Of a DNA stretch of 64,000 bases, positions 38,180 through 47,497 are shown in pieces. Source of the DNA: Pseudomonas sp. DY-1 (GTDB lineage: Bacteria > Pseudomonadota > Gammaproteobacteria > Pseudomonadales > Pseudomonadaceae); assembly GCF_003626975.1 (NCBI RefSeq), contig NZ_CP032616.1, positions 2,604,001 through 2,668,000 on the forward strand. The letters run 5' to 3'. The translations under genes were made by a program, and so were the position numbers. The notes under the pieces were generated by a model. The model was not told the origin of the DNA, did not search any database, and worked only from the letters and a program-made list of their open reading frames with translations. Position 1 is the stretch's first letter. Each line of letters begins with the position of its first letter.

Positions 38180-38187
38180 AACAACAA
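38180..38187 (+). promoter_or_regulatory. Hfq/Crc CA motif in the mmsA leader
   Basis: AACAACAA within AAGAAACAACAAGG fits AANAANAA. It is about 27 bp upstream of the mmsA start and near its ribosome-binding site GGTGGAGG, a plausible site for carbon-catabolite control of the valine operon. Confidence 0.5.
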
Positions 38188-38214
38188 GGTCCCGTCTCAC
38201 GGGTGGAGGACCAG

Positions 38215-39708
38215 ATGCCCCGGACAATTCCGCAGTTGATCGACGGTGAGTGGCGCGACAGCCGCGCCCGCGAACTGATCGAAATCACCGACCCGGCGAC
38301 CCAGGAAGTCCTCGCCCTGGCCCCCAAGGCCACCGCGGAGGAAATCGAGGCCGCTGTCGCCAGTGCCAAGGCGGCCTTTCTAACCTGGCGCGAAGTGCCG
38401 GTCCCCGAGCGCGCCCGGTTGATGCTGCGCTACCAGCAACTGCTCAAGGAGCATCACGACGAATTGGCCGAGCTGCTGGCCAGCGAGACCGGCAAGACCT
38501 TCGCCGATGCCAAGGGCGATGTCTGGCGGGGCATCGAGGTGGCCGAGCACGCCGCCAACGTGGCCAGCCTGATGATGGGCGAGACGGTGGAGAACGTCGC
38601 CCGCGAAATCGATACGGCCAGCTGGGTGCAACCCTTGGGCGTGTGCGTTGGCATCACCCCCTTCAACTTCCCGGCGATGATCCCGCTATGGATGTTTCCG
38701 CTTGCCATCGCCTGCGGCAATACCTTCGTCCTCAAGCCCTCGGAACAGGACCCGCTGACGCCCAACCGCCTCGCCGAGCTGTTCATCGAAGCCGGCGCCC
38801 CCAAAGGTGTGCTGCAAGTGCTCCATGGCGGACGCGAACAGGTGGACGCCCTGCTCACCCATCCCGATGTGCGCGCGATTTCCTTCGTCGGCTCGGTTCC
38901 AGTGGGCCAGCACATCTACCGAACCGGCACTGCGCACCTGAAGCGGGTGCAAGCCTTTGCCGGCGCCAAGAACCACATGGTGGTGCTGCCCGACGCCAAC
39001 AAGGACCAGGTGCTCAGCAATCTGATAGGTGCGAGCTGTGGCGCCGCTGGCCAGCGCTGCATGGCCATCAGCGTGGCCATTTTCGTTGGCGAGGCGCGTG
39101 AGTGGATCTCGGAATTGGCCGCGCAGATGGCTGAACTGCGTCCCGGCCACTGGAAGGACGCCCATTCCGCCTTCGGCCCCTTGATCAGCCAGCAGGCTCG
39201 CCAACGCGTCCTGCGCTTGATCGCCGAAGGCAAGGCGGAAGGTGCGCAATGCCTGCTAGACGGTTCGCAGTGCGAGGTGCCCGGCTATCCAAACGGCAAC
39301 TGGCTTGGCCCCACCCTCTTCCGTGGCGTAACCGCGAAGATGGGTCTGTACCGTGAGGAAATATTCGGCCCGGTGCTGGTGTGCATGGAAGTGGACAACC
39401 TGGAAGACGCCATCACCCTGGTGAATGCCAATCCCTACGGCAACGGCACCAGTCTGTTCACCCGTTCCGGCGGCGCCGCGCGGCACTTCCAGCATGCGGT
39501 TGAAGTGGGACAGGTGGGGATCAACGTCCCCATCCCCGTGCCCCTTCCGTTCTTTTCCTTCACTGGTTGGAAAGGCTCTTTCTATGGCGACCTGCACGCC
39601 TACGGCAAGCAGGCGGTGCGCTTCTACACCGAAACCAAGACGGTCACCTCCCGCTGGTTCGATGACAGTCCGGTCACCGGCCCGAACCTGACCATCCAGC
39701 TGAAGTAG
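38215..39708 (+). CDS. mmsA: Methylmalonate-semialdehyde dehydrogenase (CoA-acylating)
   Basis: An NAD- and CoA-dependent aldehyde dehydrogenase that converts methylmalonate semialdehyde to propionyl-CoA, the last step of the distal valine pathway. It is 497 residues. The fold motifs are intact: [37 protein letters not shown] and catalytic Cys282 in [11 protein letters not shown], the sequence context specific to MMSDH. The ATG at 38215, with GGTGGAGG upstream, is chosen because the upstream in-frame codons cover the operator. It is the first gene of the operon. Confidence 0.93.
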   Translation: MPRTIPQLIDGEWRDSRARELIEITDPATQEVLALAPKATAEEIEAAVASAKAAFLTWREVPVPERARLMLRYQQLLKEHHDELAELLASETGKTFADAKGDVWRGIEVAEHAANVASLMMGETVENVAREIDTASWVQPLGVCVGITPFNFPAMIPLWMFPLAIACGNTFVLKPSEQDPLTPNRLAELFIEAGAPKGVLQVLHGGREQVDALLTHPDVRAISFVGSVPVGQHIYRTGTAHLKRVQAFAGAKNHMVVLPDANKDQVLSNLIGASCGAAGQRCMAISVAIFVGEAREWISELAAQMAELRPGHWKDAHSAFGPLISQQARQRVLRLIAEGKAEGAQCLLDGSQCEVPGYPNGNWLGPTLFRGVTAKMGLYREEIFGPVLVCMEVDNLEDAITLVNANPYGNGTSLFTRSGGAARHFQHAVEVGQVGINVPIPVPLPFFSFTGWKGSFYGDLHAYGKQAVRFYTETKTVTSRWFDDSPVTGPNLTIQLK

Positions 39709-39771
39709 CGGCAAACTCATTCGCCAAGCGGTGCCCAGCATCGCCCGGGACCGAGCAAAGGCAGACGACAT

Positions 39772-40935
39772 ATGGATTTCGACCTCACAGAAGAACAACG
39801 CCTGCTGGTGGATAGCGCCCGCGCCTTCGCCCGCCACGAATTGATGCCCTTTGCCGCAGACTGGGACCGCAACCACCACTTCCCGCTGGAGGTGATACGG
39901 CGCGCTGCGGAACAGGGTTTCCTGGCGCTCTATATCGCTGAAGAAGATGGCGGCCTGGGCCTTTCCCGGCTCAGTGCCTCGCTGATCTTTGAACAGCTCG
40001 CGGCAGGCTGCGTAGCCACCACCGCCTACCTGACCATCCATAACATGGCCACCTGGATGCTCGCGTCCTTCGGTGATGCCGAGCTGAAGGCACGCTGGCT
40101 GCCAGGGCTGATCGGCGGCGAACTGCTCGCCTCGTACTGCCTGACGGAGCCGGACGCAGGCTCCGATGCAGCCAACCTGCGTACCCGCGCTCGCCGCGAT
40201 GGCGACCACTATGTGCTGGACGGCAGCAAATGCTTCATTTCCGGCGCTGGCAGTACACAGGTGCTGATTGTCATGGCGCGCACCGGACAAGATGGCGCCA
40301 AGGGCATTTCGTGCTTCCTGGTGCCGGCCGATGCCGAAGGTATCCGCTACGGCCGCAACGAAGACAAGATGGGCTGGCGTGCCCAGCCCACCCGCACCAT
40401 CACCTTCGAAGGCGTGCGCATTCCTGCCGCAAATCGCATAGGCCCGGAAGGCCAGGGCTTCGTCTATGCCATGAAAGGCCTGGACGGCGGTCGTCTGAAT
40501 ATCGCCAGCTGCTCACTCGGTGCCGCCCAGGCGGCACTGGAACAGAGCTTGCGCTACGTGGAGGAACGCAAGCAGTTCGGCAAGCCTCTGGCCGACTTCC
40601 AGGCATTGCAGTTCAAGCTGGCCGACATGCTCACGGCACTCACCGCCAGTCGGCAGATGGTGCGCCTGGCCGCCTACCGCCTGGACCAGCGCCACGCCGA
40701 GGCCAGCCTCTATTGCGCGATGGCCAAGCGCTTTGCCACCGACCAGTGCTTCGAGCTGTGCAACGAGGCCCTGCAACTGCATGGCGGCTACGGTTATCTG
40801 AACGACTATCCTCTGGAGCGCTGGGTACGGGATACCCGGGTGCACCAGATACTCGAAGGCACCAATGAGATCATGCGCGTCATCGTGGCGCGCCGTTTAC
40901 TGGAACAAGGCGGAGCCATCGACCGCCTGCTGTAA
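39772..40935 (+). CDS. Acyl-CoA dehydrogenase, probable isobutyryl-CoA dehydrogenase
   Basis: A flavoenzyme of 387 residues that should oxidise isobutyryl-CoA to methacrylyl-CoA, given the operon. The acyl-CoA dehydrogenase signature CLTEPDAGSDAANLRT is present near residue 125, and the catalytic glutamate is in LEGTNEIMRVIVARRLL (Glu362). FAD-binding and helical C-terminal domains are complete. The start ATG at 39772 lies 63 bp after mmsA; the stop is 10 bp before the hydratase start. Assignment to valine breakdown is by context; the sequence alone could also fit a short/branched-chain enzyme. Confidence 0.85.
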   Translation: MDFDLTEEQRLLVDSARAFARHELMPFAADWDRNHHFPLEVIRRAAEQGFLALYIAEEDGGLGLSRLSASLIFEQLAAGCVATTAYLTIHNMATWMLASFGDAELKARWLPGLIGGELLASYCLTEPDAGSDAANLRTRARRDGDHYVLDGSKCFISGAGSTQVLIVMARTGQDGAKGISCFLVPADAEGIRYGRNEDKMGWRAQPTRTITFEGVRIPAANRIGPEGQGFVYAMKGLDGGRLNIASCSLGAAQAALEQSLRYVEERKQFGKPLADFQALQFKLADMLTALTASRQMVRLAAYRLDQRHAEASLYCAMAKRFATDQCFELCNEALQLHGGYGYLNDYPLERWVRDTRVHQILEGTNEIMRVIVARRLLEQGGAIDRLL

Positions 40936-40945
40936 GGAGATGCAC

Positions 40946-41764
40946 ATGTCTACTGCCGTTGAACCCTACCAGCCCGGAATCTTCGACCTGACCCACAAGT
41001 TGACGGTGGAAAAACACGGCCACACCGCACTCATTACCATCAACCATCCGCCGGCCAATACCTGGGATCGTGAGTCGCTGATCGGTCTCAAGCAACTGAT
41101 CACGCACCTCAACCACGACGACCAGATCTACGCGCTGGTGGTAACCGGCCAGGGGCCGAAGTTCTTCAGTGCCGGGGCAGACCTCAATCTCTTCGCCGAT
41201 GGCGACAAGGCCCGTGCCCGCGAAATGGCCCGACGCTTCGGCGAGGCGTTCGAAGCCCTGCGGGATTTTCGTGGCGTGTCCATCGCTGCAATCAACGGCT
41301 ATGCCATGGGTGGCGGCCTGGAATGTGCCTTGGCCTGCGATATCCGCATTGCCGAACGCCAGGCGCAGATGGCGTTGCCGGAGGCCGCTGTTGGCCTGCT
41401 GCCTTGCGCGGGCGGCACCCAGGCGCTGTCCTGGACGGTGGGTGAAGGCTGGGCCAAGCGCATGATCCTCTGCGGCGAGCGCGTGGATGCCGAAACCGCC
41501 CTGCGCATCGGCCTGGTGGAGCAGGTCGTGGACAGCGGCGAAGCCCGTGGCACTGCCTTGCTGCTCGCCGCCAAGGTGGCGCGCCAGAGCCCTGTCGCGG
41601 TACGCACCATCAAGCCGCTGATCCAGGGCGCGCGGGAGCGTGGGCCGAACAGCTGGCTGTCGGAAGAACGCGAGCGCTTCGTCGACCTGTTCGATGCCGA
41701 GGACACCCGCGAAGGCGTCAACGCCTTCCTGGAAAAGCGCGACCCGCACTGGCGCAATAAATGA
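40946..41764 (+). CDS. Enoyl-CoA hydratase, probable methacrylyl-CoA hydratase
   Basis: A crotonase-family protein of 272 residues. The oxyanion-hole regions KFFSAGADLNLF and AAINGYAMGGGLECALACDIRIAE are intact, and EAAVGLLPCAGGTQ holds the family catalytic segment. In this operon it should hydrate methacrylyl-CoA to 3-hydroxyisobutyryl-CoA. The ATG at 40946 is favoured because AAGGAG at 40934-40939 is correctly spaced; the ATG two codons earlier abuts the ribosome-binding site. It overlaps the next gene by 4 bp (ATGA). Confidence 0.85.
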   Translation: MSTAVEPYQPGIFDLTHKLTVEKHGHTALITINHPPANTWDRESLIGLKQLITHLNHDDQIYALVVTGQGPKFFSAGADLNLFADGDKARAREMARRFGEAFEALRDFRGVSIAAINGYAMGGGLECALACDIRIAERQAQMALPEAAVGLLPCAGGTQALSWTVGEGWAKRMILCGERVDAETALRIGLVEQVVDSGEARGTALLLAAKVARQSPVAVRTIKPLIQGARERGPNSWLSEERERFVDLFDAEDTREGVNAFLEKRDPHWRNK

Positions 41765-42891
41765 CCTCGAGCCCGACGAGAACGATCATGAATGTGAGTT
41801 TCGAAGAACGCAGCGGCCTCCACGGTGCACGCATCGGCATCGCCAGCCTGGACGCCGAAACCAGCCTCAACGCCCTTTCCCTGCCGATGATCGAGGCTCT
41901 GGACGCGAAACTGCGCGCCTGGGCCGATGACCCGGAAATCGTCTGCGTACTGCTCCGCGGCAACGGCCCCAAGGCGTTCTGCGCTGGTGGCGATGTCCGT
42001 AAGCTGGTGGATGCGTGCCGCGAGCATCCCGGCGTGGTGCCGCCACTGGCGGGCCGCTTCTTCTCTGATGAATACCGGCTCGACCATCGCATCCACACCT
42101 ACCCCAAACCGCTGATCTGCTGGGCACACGGCCATGTGCTGGGCGGTGGCATGGGGCTGATGCAGGGTGCATCCATCCGCATCGTCACGCCCTCCAGTCG
42201 CCTGGGCATGCCGGAGATCAACATCGGTCTCTATCCCGATGTGGGCGGCAGTTGGTTCCTCGCCCGCCTGCCGGGCAAGCTCGGCCTGTTCCTCGGCCTC
42301 GGTGCCGGCACAATCAACGCCCGCGATGCCCTGGACCTCGACCTTGCCGACCGCTTCCTGCTGGAAGATCAGCAGGATGCCCTGGTTGCAGGGCTGATCC
42401 AGCTCAATTGGCGCGACCACCCCGAAGCCCAGCTCAACAGCCTGCTCAAGGCGCTGGAGCACGAAGCCCGCGGCCACCTGCCGGAGGCCCAGTGGCTGCC
42501 ACGGCGCCAGCGTATCGACGAGCTGCTGGATGTGCCCGACCTGCCTGCTGCCTGGAAGGCCATTGCCGCTCTACAGCATGACAGCGACGTGCCACTGGCA
42601 CGTGCCGCCAAGACCCTTGTTGGCGGCTGCCCGCTCACCGCACACCTGGTGTGGGAACAGATACGCCGGGCGAAGCACCTCTCCCTGGCTGAAGTGTTCC
42701 GCATGGAATACGCCATGAGCCTGAATTGCTGCCGTCATCCGGAGTTTCCCGAGGGGGTGCGTGCCCGACTCATCGACAAGGACAACGCCCCGCGCTGGCA
42801 CTGGCCGGATGTGGCGGCCATTCCCCGTGCCGTGATCGAGGCCCATTTCAAGCCGGTGTGGGAAGGCCGGCATCCGCTGGACGATCTCTGA
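41761..42891 (+). CDS. 3-Hydroxyisobutyryl-CoA hydrolase-type crotonase protein
   Basis: A crotonase-fold protein of 376 residues from ATG 41761, or 367 from ATG 41788. The longer length, KAFCAGGDVRKLVDACREH, the HGHVLGGGMGLMQGASIRI segment and MPEINIGLYPDVGGSWFLARLPG are typical of the HIBCH subgroup, which hydrolyses 3-hydroxyisobutyryl-CoA to 3-hydroxyisobutyrate, feeding the following dehydrogenase. The first ATG overlaps the stop of the previous gene (ATGA), whereas MNVSFEERSG from 41788 looks like the conserved N-terminus; I cannot decide between them. Confidence 0.87.
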   Translation: MTSSPTRTIMNVSFEERSGLHGARIGIASLDAETSLNALSLPMIEALDAKLRAWADDPEIVCVLLRGNGPKAFCAGGDVRKLVDACREHPGVVPPLAGRFFSDEYRLDHRIHTYPKPLICWAHGHVLGGGMGLMQGASIRIVTPSSRLGMPEINIGLYPDVGGSWFLARLPGKLGLFLGLGAGTINARDALDLDLADRFLLEDQQDALVAGLIQLNWRDHPEAQLNSLLKALEHEARGHLPEAQWLPRRQRIDELLDVPDLPAAWKAIAALQHDSDVPLARAAKTLVGGCPLTAHLVWEQIRRAKHLSLAEVFRMEYAMSLNCCRHPEFPEGVRARLIDKDNAPRWHWPDVAAIPRAVIEAHFKPVWEGRHPLDDL

Positions 42892-42934
42892 CAACTCGCC
42901 CGACGCCACACGCGTCGGGCCAAGGAGAAACACG

Positions 42935-43819
42935 ATGAGCAAGATCGCCTTTATCGGACTTGGCCACATGGGCCTGCCCATGGCCCGCAACCTGCTCAAG
43001 GCTGGACACGAGCTAAGCGTCTACGACCTGGTTCAGGCCGCCGTCGACGAGCTGGCGGCCGAGGGCGCCAAGTCGGCCCGAGACGCTCGTGACGCGGTCA
43101 GCGGCGCCCAAGTCGTCATCACGATGTTGCCGGCGAGCAAACATGTGGAAGGTCTGCTGCTGGGTAGCGGGGGGTTGCTGGAGTCCATTGCCCCCGGCAG
43201 CGTAGTGCTGGAATGCTCGACCATTGCCCCGGAATCCGCACGCAAGGTACACGCAGCCGCCAAGGCCAAGGGTATCGAACTGCTGGATGCTCCGGTGTCA
43301 GGAGGCACCGCAGGCGCCGCCGCTGGCACCCTGACGTTCATGGTGGGCGGCGAGGCGGCAACGCTGGAGAAAGCACGACCGGTGTTCCAGGCCATGGGCA
43401 AGAACATTTTTCACGCGGGTCCCGACGGCGCCGGCCAGGTGGCCAAAGTCTGCAACAACCAGCTGCTGGCAGTGCAGATGATCGGCACTGCGGAGTCCAT
43501 GGCCCTGGGCGTGGCCAATGGCCTGGACCCGGCCGTGCTGGCCGAGATCATGCGCCAGAGTTCGGGCGGCAACTGGGTGCTTGAACGCTACAACCCCTGG
43601 CCGGGGGTGATGCCCAACGCGCCGGCGAGCAAGGACTACGATGGCGGCTTCATGGCCGAACTGATGGCCAAGGACCTTGGGCTGGCCCAGGAGACGGCAC
43701 AGGTCAGCCTCTCCAGCACTCCGATGGGTGCTCTGGCGCTGCAGCTCTATCGCCTGCTGCTCAAGCAGGGCAAGGGCAAGAAGGACTTCTCGGTGGTGCA
43801 GAAGCTGTTCGCGGAGTGA
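42935..43819 (+). CDS. mmsB: 3-Hydroxyisobutyrate dehydrogenase
   Basis: Oxidises 3-hydroxyisobutyrate to methylmalonate semialdehyde, the substrate of MmsA, so the operon forms a closed path from isobutyryl-CoA to propionyl-CoA. It is 294 residues. The Rossmann motif FIGLGHMGLPMARNL starts at residue 5; the substrate loop DAPVSGGTAGAAAGTL and the catalytic lysine (about residue 171 in AKVCNNQLLA) are intact. It is the last gene of the operon, 43 bp after the hydrolase, and a REP palindrome follows. Confidence 0.94.
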   Translation: MSKIAFIGLGHMGLPMARNLLKAGHELSVYDLVQAAVDELAAEGAKSARDARDAVSGAQVVITMLPASKHVEGLLLGSGGLLESIAPGSVVLECSTIAPESARKVHAAAKAKGIELLDAPVSGGTAGAAAGTLTFMVGGEAATLEKARPVFQAMGKNIFHAGPDGAGQVAKVCNNQLLAVQMIGTAESMALGVANGLDPAVLAEIMRQSSGGNWVLERYNPWPGVMPNAPASKDYDGGFMAELMAKDLGLAQETAQVSLSSTPMGALALQLYRLLLKQGKGKKDFSVVQKLFAE

Positions 43820-43836
43820 GTCAGCGATACCTTCCT

Positions 43837-43876
43837 TGTAGGAGCGAATTCATTCGCGAACAAATTCGCTCCTACA
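43837..43876. repeat. REP palindrome between mmsB and lapC
   Basis: TGTAGGAGCGAATT and AATTCGCTCCTACA form a long inverted repeat around CATTCGCGAACA. It sits between two convergent genes and may act as a bidirectional transcript end. Confidence 0.85.
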
Positions 43877-43882
43877 GGTCGA

Positions 43883-45241
43883 TCACCGCTCCCGCAACGC
43901 TTCGGCGCGGGCCTTGATGATGGGCTTGAGCAGATAACTCAGGATGCTCTTCTTACCGGTCATGATGTCGACCGAGGCCACCATGCCAGGGATGATCAAC
44001 AGCGGGTTCTGTTCGCTTCCCAGATGGCTTTTCTGGGTGCGCAACTTGATCAGGTAGAAGCTGTTGCCTTCATCGTCGGTAATGGTGTCCGCGCCGATCT
44101 GCTCGAGGTCCGCAGTCAACCCACCGTAGATGGTGAAGTCATAGGCGGTGAACTTGACCATGGCGCTCTGCCCGGGGTGCAGGAAGGCGATGTCCTGCGG
44201 GCGGATGCGCGCTTCCACCAGCAGCGTGTCGTCCAGCGGGACGATTTCCACAAGGTCGCTGCCCGGCTGGATCACACCACCGATGGTGTTGACCAGCAAC
44301 TGCTTGACGATACCCCGCACTGGCGACGTGACCAGCGTGCGCTTGACACGGTCCTCCAGGGCCTTGCCGGTGGCATTGGCCTTGTTCAGCTCGGTGCGTG
44401 CCTCGTTGAGCTGGGCCAGCGCCTCGCTGCGGAAGCGCGAGCGGGTCTCGGCGATCTTGCGCTCGGCTTCCTTGATCGCCGATTCCGCACGGGGAATGGC
44501 CAGGCTGGTAGCTTCCAGCTCGCCGCGATTCTCCACTTCGGCGCGGCGCAGGCGCAGGACCTCCACCTTGGAAATCGCCCCCTGGGCCACGAGTGGCTCG
44601 GAAATGGCGATTTCCTGACGCAGGAGCTGCAAGCTGTTGCGGTACTGGCCCTGCTTGGAGATGAACTCCTGCAGCTCCTGGCGGCGCTGCACCAGTTGCT
44701 CTTCGAGTCCGGCCACCTCCTCCTGCAGTTGCTGCTGGCGGCTGCGGTAAAGGGCGTCTTCACTGTTCGCCTGCTCGGGCGCGAGCTTACGCAGCTCTTC
44801 GGAAATCTGCAGCGGGCGGTCGTCCACCTCGGCGCTCAGGCGCTCCACCCGCAGCTGCATGGCGTTGCGGTCAGCTTCGGTTTCACCGACGTTGGACTCG
44901 AAGCGGGTCGGGTCCAGGCGCAGCAGCGGATCACCGACCTCCACCACCTGGCCCTCGTGAATGAACAGTTCGGAAACGATGCCGCCTTCCAGGTTCTGCA
45001 CCTTCTGCAACTTGGAAGATGGAATCGCCTTGCCTTCGCCACGAGTGACCTCGTCCACCTGGGCGAAGTGCGCCCAGAGCAGCATGAACAGAGTGAAGCC
45101 GATGAGCGTCCAGATGGTCAGGCGCACCACGCGCGGCGCATCCTCCACCAGGGCTTTGTTGACCTCCGGCAGCGGCTGATCGGAAAGCGAATCGCCACCC
45201 TTGAAGTACTGGCGCAGTGCGCCGAAACCCTTATGCGACAC
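43883..45241 (-). CDS. lapC: Type I secretion membrane-fusion protein (HlyD family), LapC-like
   Basis: The periplasmic adaptor that links the ABC transporter to the outer-membrane channel. It is 452 residues: a short cytoplasmic N-terminus, one transmembrane helix (about 40-60, LTIWTLIGFTLFMLLWAHFAQV), lipoyl-like half-motifs around a long coiled-coil region (about 110-290, with many ELQEF- and AESAIKEAE-type heptads), then the C-terminal beta domain ending LSYLLKPIIKARAEALRER. The start ATG at 45241 overlaps the end of the ABC transporter gene by 11 bp. It is the third gene of the lapE-lapB-lapC operon. Confidence 0.92.
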   Translation of the reverse strand: MSHKGFGALRQYFKGGDSLSDQPLPEVNKALVEDAPRVVRLTIWTLIGFTLFMLLWAHFAQVDEVTRGEGKAIPSSKLQKVQNLEGGIVSELFIHEGQVVEVGDPLLRLDPTRFESNVGETEADRNAMQLRVERLSAEVDDRPLQISEELRKLAPEQANSEDALYRSRQQQLQEEVAGLEEQLVQRRQELQEFISKQGQYRNSLQLLRQEIAISEPLVAQGAISKVEVLRLRRAEVENRGELEATSLAIPRAESAIKEAERKIAETRSRFRSEALAQLNEARTELNKANATGKALEDRVKRTLVTSPVRGIVKQLLVNTIGGVIQPGSDLVEIVPLDDTLLVEARIRPQDIAFLHPGQSAMVKFTAYDFTIYGGLTADLEQIGADTITDDEGNSFYLIKLRTQKSHLGSEQNPLLIIPGMVASVDIMTGKKSILSYLLKPIIKARAEALRER

Positions 45242-47387
45242 TGATCTGCCCCTTCTTCAGTGCTTCCATGACCGCTTCCTTCGGGCCGTCGGCGATGACC
45301 CGGCCACGGTCGATGATCAACAGACGGTCCACCAGCGAAAGCATCGAGGCACGGTGCGTGACCAGCAGCAGGGTCTTGTTGGCGATTACCGCGGATAGAC
45401 GTTCCTTGAGACGTTCTTCGCCAGGGTTGTCCATGGAGCTGGTTGGTTCGTCGAGCAGCAGGATTGGCGGATCCAGCAGCAGTGCGCGGGACAGGGCGAC
45501 GTTCTGCCGCTGGCCGCCGGAGAGGTTCTGACCACGCTCGCCGACCTGCAACTCATAGCCCTGCGGGTGCATCCGGGCGAACTCGTGCACGCCGGACAAC
45601 TCGGCTGCCTGCAATACCAGCTCGTCTTCCACATAGCGGGCGCCGGACATGAGGTTGTCGCGCAGGGTGCCGCTGAACAGCTGGATGTCCTGGGGTACAT
45701 AGCCGACGTTGTGGCGCAGCTCGCTGACGTCCAGCTGGCGGATGTCGGTGCCGTCCACCAGCAGGCTGCCCGAGTCGGCCTGGTAGAGGCCTACGATCAA
45801 CTTGGCCAGGGAACTCTTGCCCGAGCCGCTGCGGCCAATGATGCCGATCTTCTCCCCCGGGCGGATGATCAGGTTGACCTCGCTGAGCGCAGGCGTCTGC
45901 TGATGCGGGTAGGTGAAGTTGATCTGCCGCAGTTCGAGGCTGCCCTGCAGCTTCGAACGTACCAGGGGCTGTTCGCTTTCCTGGCGTTCCTGGGGCAGGT
46001 CCATCATCTGGTCCACGGACTTCATGGTCAGGCGTGCCTGCTGGTAGCGGGTCAGCAGGCCGGAAAGCTGGGTCAGCGGACCGAGGGCACGACCGTTGAG
46101 CATGTAGCACGCGATCAGGCCGCCCATGCTGAGGTCGCCGGTCATGATCAGGTAGACGCCGGCGACGATCATCACCACGCCCGCCAGCTGCTGGATCATC
46201 AGCGTCAGGTTCATCGCCAGGCTGGAGAGCATCTTCACCCGTAGCTCGAGGCGGCCCAGGGTGCCGATGGTCTGTTCCCAGAGGTACTGGCGGTCGCTTT
46301 CAGCGTTGTTGACCTTCACCGCATCGAGGCCGGCGAGGGTTTCGATCAGGCTCGACTGGCGCTCGGCGGCCAGCGCCATGGTGCGATCCATGGTCGCCAC
46401 CAGCGGCTTCTGCAACAGCCAGCTGATAGCCATGGCGAGCGGGAACGCCAGGATCGGCACCCACACCAGGTGACCGCCGAGCAAGCCGATCACCAGCAGG
46501 ATCAACAGGGTGAACGGCAGGTCGATGACACTGGTCATCGTCAGTGAGGCCAGGAAGTCCCGAAGCGTCTGGAACTCGTGGATGTTCTGGGCGAAGCTGC
46601 CGACCCGCGCCGGTCGGTACTTCATCGCCATACCGACGATGCGCTCGAACAGGGTCGCGGAAATGATCAGGTCGGTCTTCTTCCCGGCCAGATCCAGGCA
46701 CAGGCCGCGCATGGTCTTGAGCAAAAGGTCGAACAGGTAGGCGCCGGAGATACCGATGGCCAGCACCCAAAGGGTGGCGACGGCCTGGTTGGGCACCACG
46801 CGGTCATAGACGTTCATCACGAAGAGCGGAGCGCCAAGGCCGATCAGGTTGATCAGCAGGCTGGCGGCAACCGCATCGGTGTAGAGCCAGCGCGAGCGCT
46901 TGAGAGTGTCGCGGAACCAGGATTTGGTGCGCGGGATGAGGCTGCCCTGGTTGAGGTCGTACTTGTGCTGCGGCTGGGCAAAGAACACCTGGCCGCTGTA
47001 GTCCTCCTGCAGCAGCTCGCGAGTGACCTTCACCTCGCCACCGTCGCTCTCGCTGAGCAGCAGGCGTGCACTGCCGTCGTCGTCCCAACCGAGCATCACC
47101 GCGCAACGGCCTTCCTTGAGCAGCAGCAAGGCCGGCATGGCGATCTTCGGAATCTGCTCCAGACGACGCTGCAGCAAGCGGCCCTGCAGGCCGACGCGGG
47201 CTGCGGCGCGAGGCAGCAGCTCGGCGGTCAGGCGTTGCTTGGGCAGCGGCAGGCCGCTGGTGAGCATGGCCCGATTGGCAGGTTTTCTGTGCAGGACACA
47301 AAGGGACAGCAACGAGTCGAGCAAAGGATCGTCATGCTGACCGCGGGGATCGGTATTGATGTGAACTCGACTGACTTCTGGATCCAC
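45231..47387 (-). CDS. lapB: Type I secretion ABC transporter/ATPase, LapB-like
   Basis: An inner-membrane exporter of 718 residues that powers adhesin secretion. The N-terminal about 125 residues form a C39-like domain without the catalytic cysteine/histidine pattern (no DCG box), as in RTX-adhesin exporters: it binds rather than cleaves the substrate. The six-helix transmembrane domain follows, then the ATPase with Walker A GRSGSGKSS, signature LSGGQRQ, Walker B ILLLDEPTSSMD and the switch histidine (LVTHR). The start ATG at 47387 lies 110 bp after lapE. Confidence 0.94.
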   Translation of the reverse strand: MDPEVSRVHINTDPRGQHDDPLLDSLLSLCVLHRKPANRAMLTSGLPLPKQRLTAELLPRAAARVGLQGRLLQRRLEQIPKIAMPALLLLKEGRCAVMLGWDDDGSARLLLSESDGGEVKVTRELLQEDYSGQVFFAQPQHKYDLNQGSLIPRTKSWFRDTLKRSRWLYTDAVAASLLINLIGLGAPLFVMNVYDRVVPNQAVATLWVLAIGISGAYLFDLLLKTMRGLCLDLAGKKTDLIISATLFERIVGMAMKYRPARVGSFAQNIHEFQTLRDFLASLTMTSVIDLPFTLLILLVIGLLGGHLVWVPILAFPLAMAISWLLQKPLVATMDRTMALAAERQSSLIETLAGLDAVKVNNAESDRQYLWEQTIGTLGRLELRVKMLSSLAMNLTLMIQQLAGVVMIVAGVYLIMTGDLSMGGLIACYMLNGRALGPLTQLSGLLTRYQQARLTMKSVDQMMDLPQERQESEQPLVRSKLQGSLELRQINFTYPHQQTPALSEVNLIIRPGEKIGIIGRSGSGKSSLAKLIVGLYQADSGSLLVDGTDIRQLDVSELRHNVGYVPQDIQLFSGTLRDNLMSGARYVEDELVLQAAELSGVHEFARMHPQGYELQVGERGQNLSGGQRQNVALSRALLLDPPILLLDEPTSSMDNPGEERLKERLSAVIANKTLLLVTHRASMLSLVDRLLIIDRGRVIADGPKEAVMEALKKGQISVA

Positions 47388-47497
47388 GCCTGGATTCTCT
47401 GCTCTGGGTTCTACGGGTATCAGGTCCCAGGCCGGATGCCGGCGGCGCAGGAGGGAGGTGAACTCCCCGCTGCGCCATGCGGATCCGAATCAGGTAC

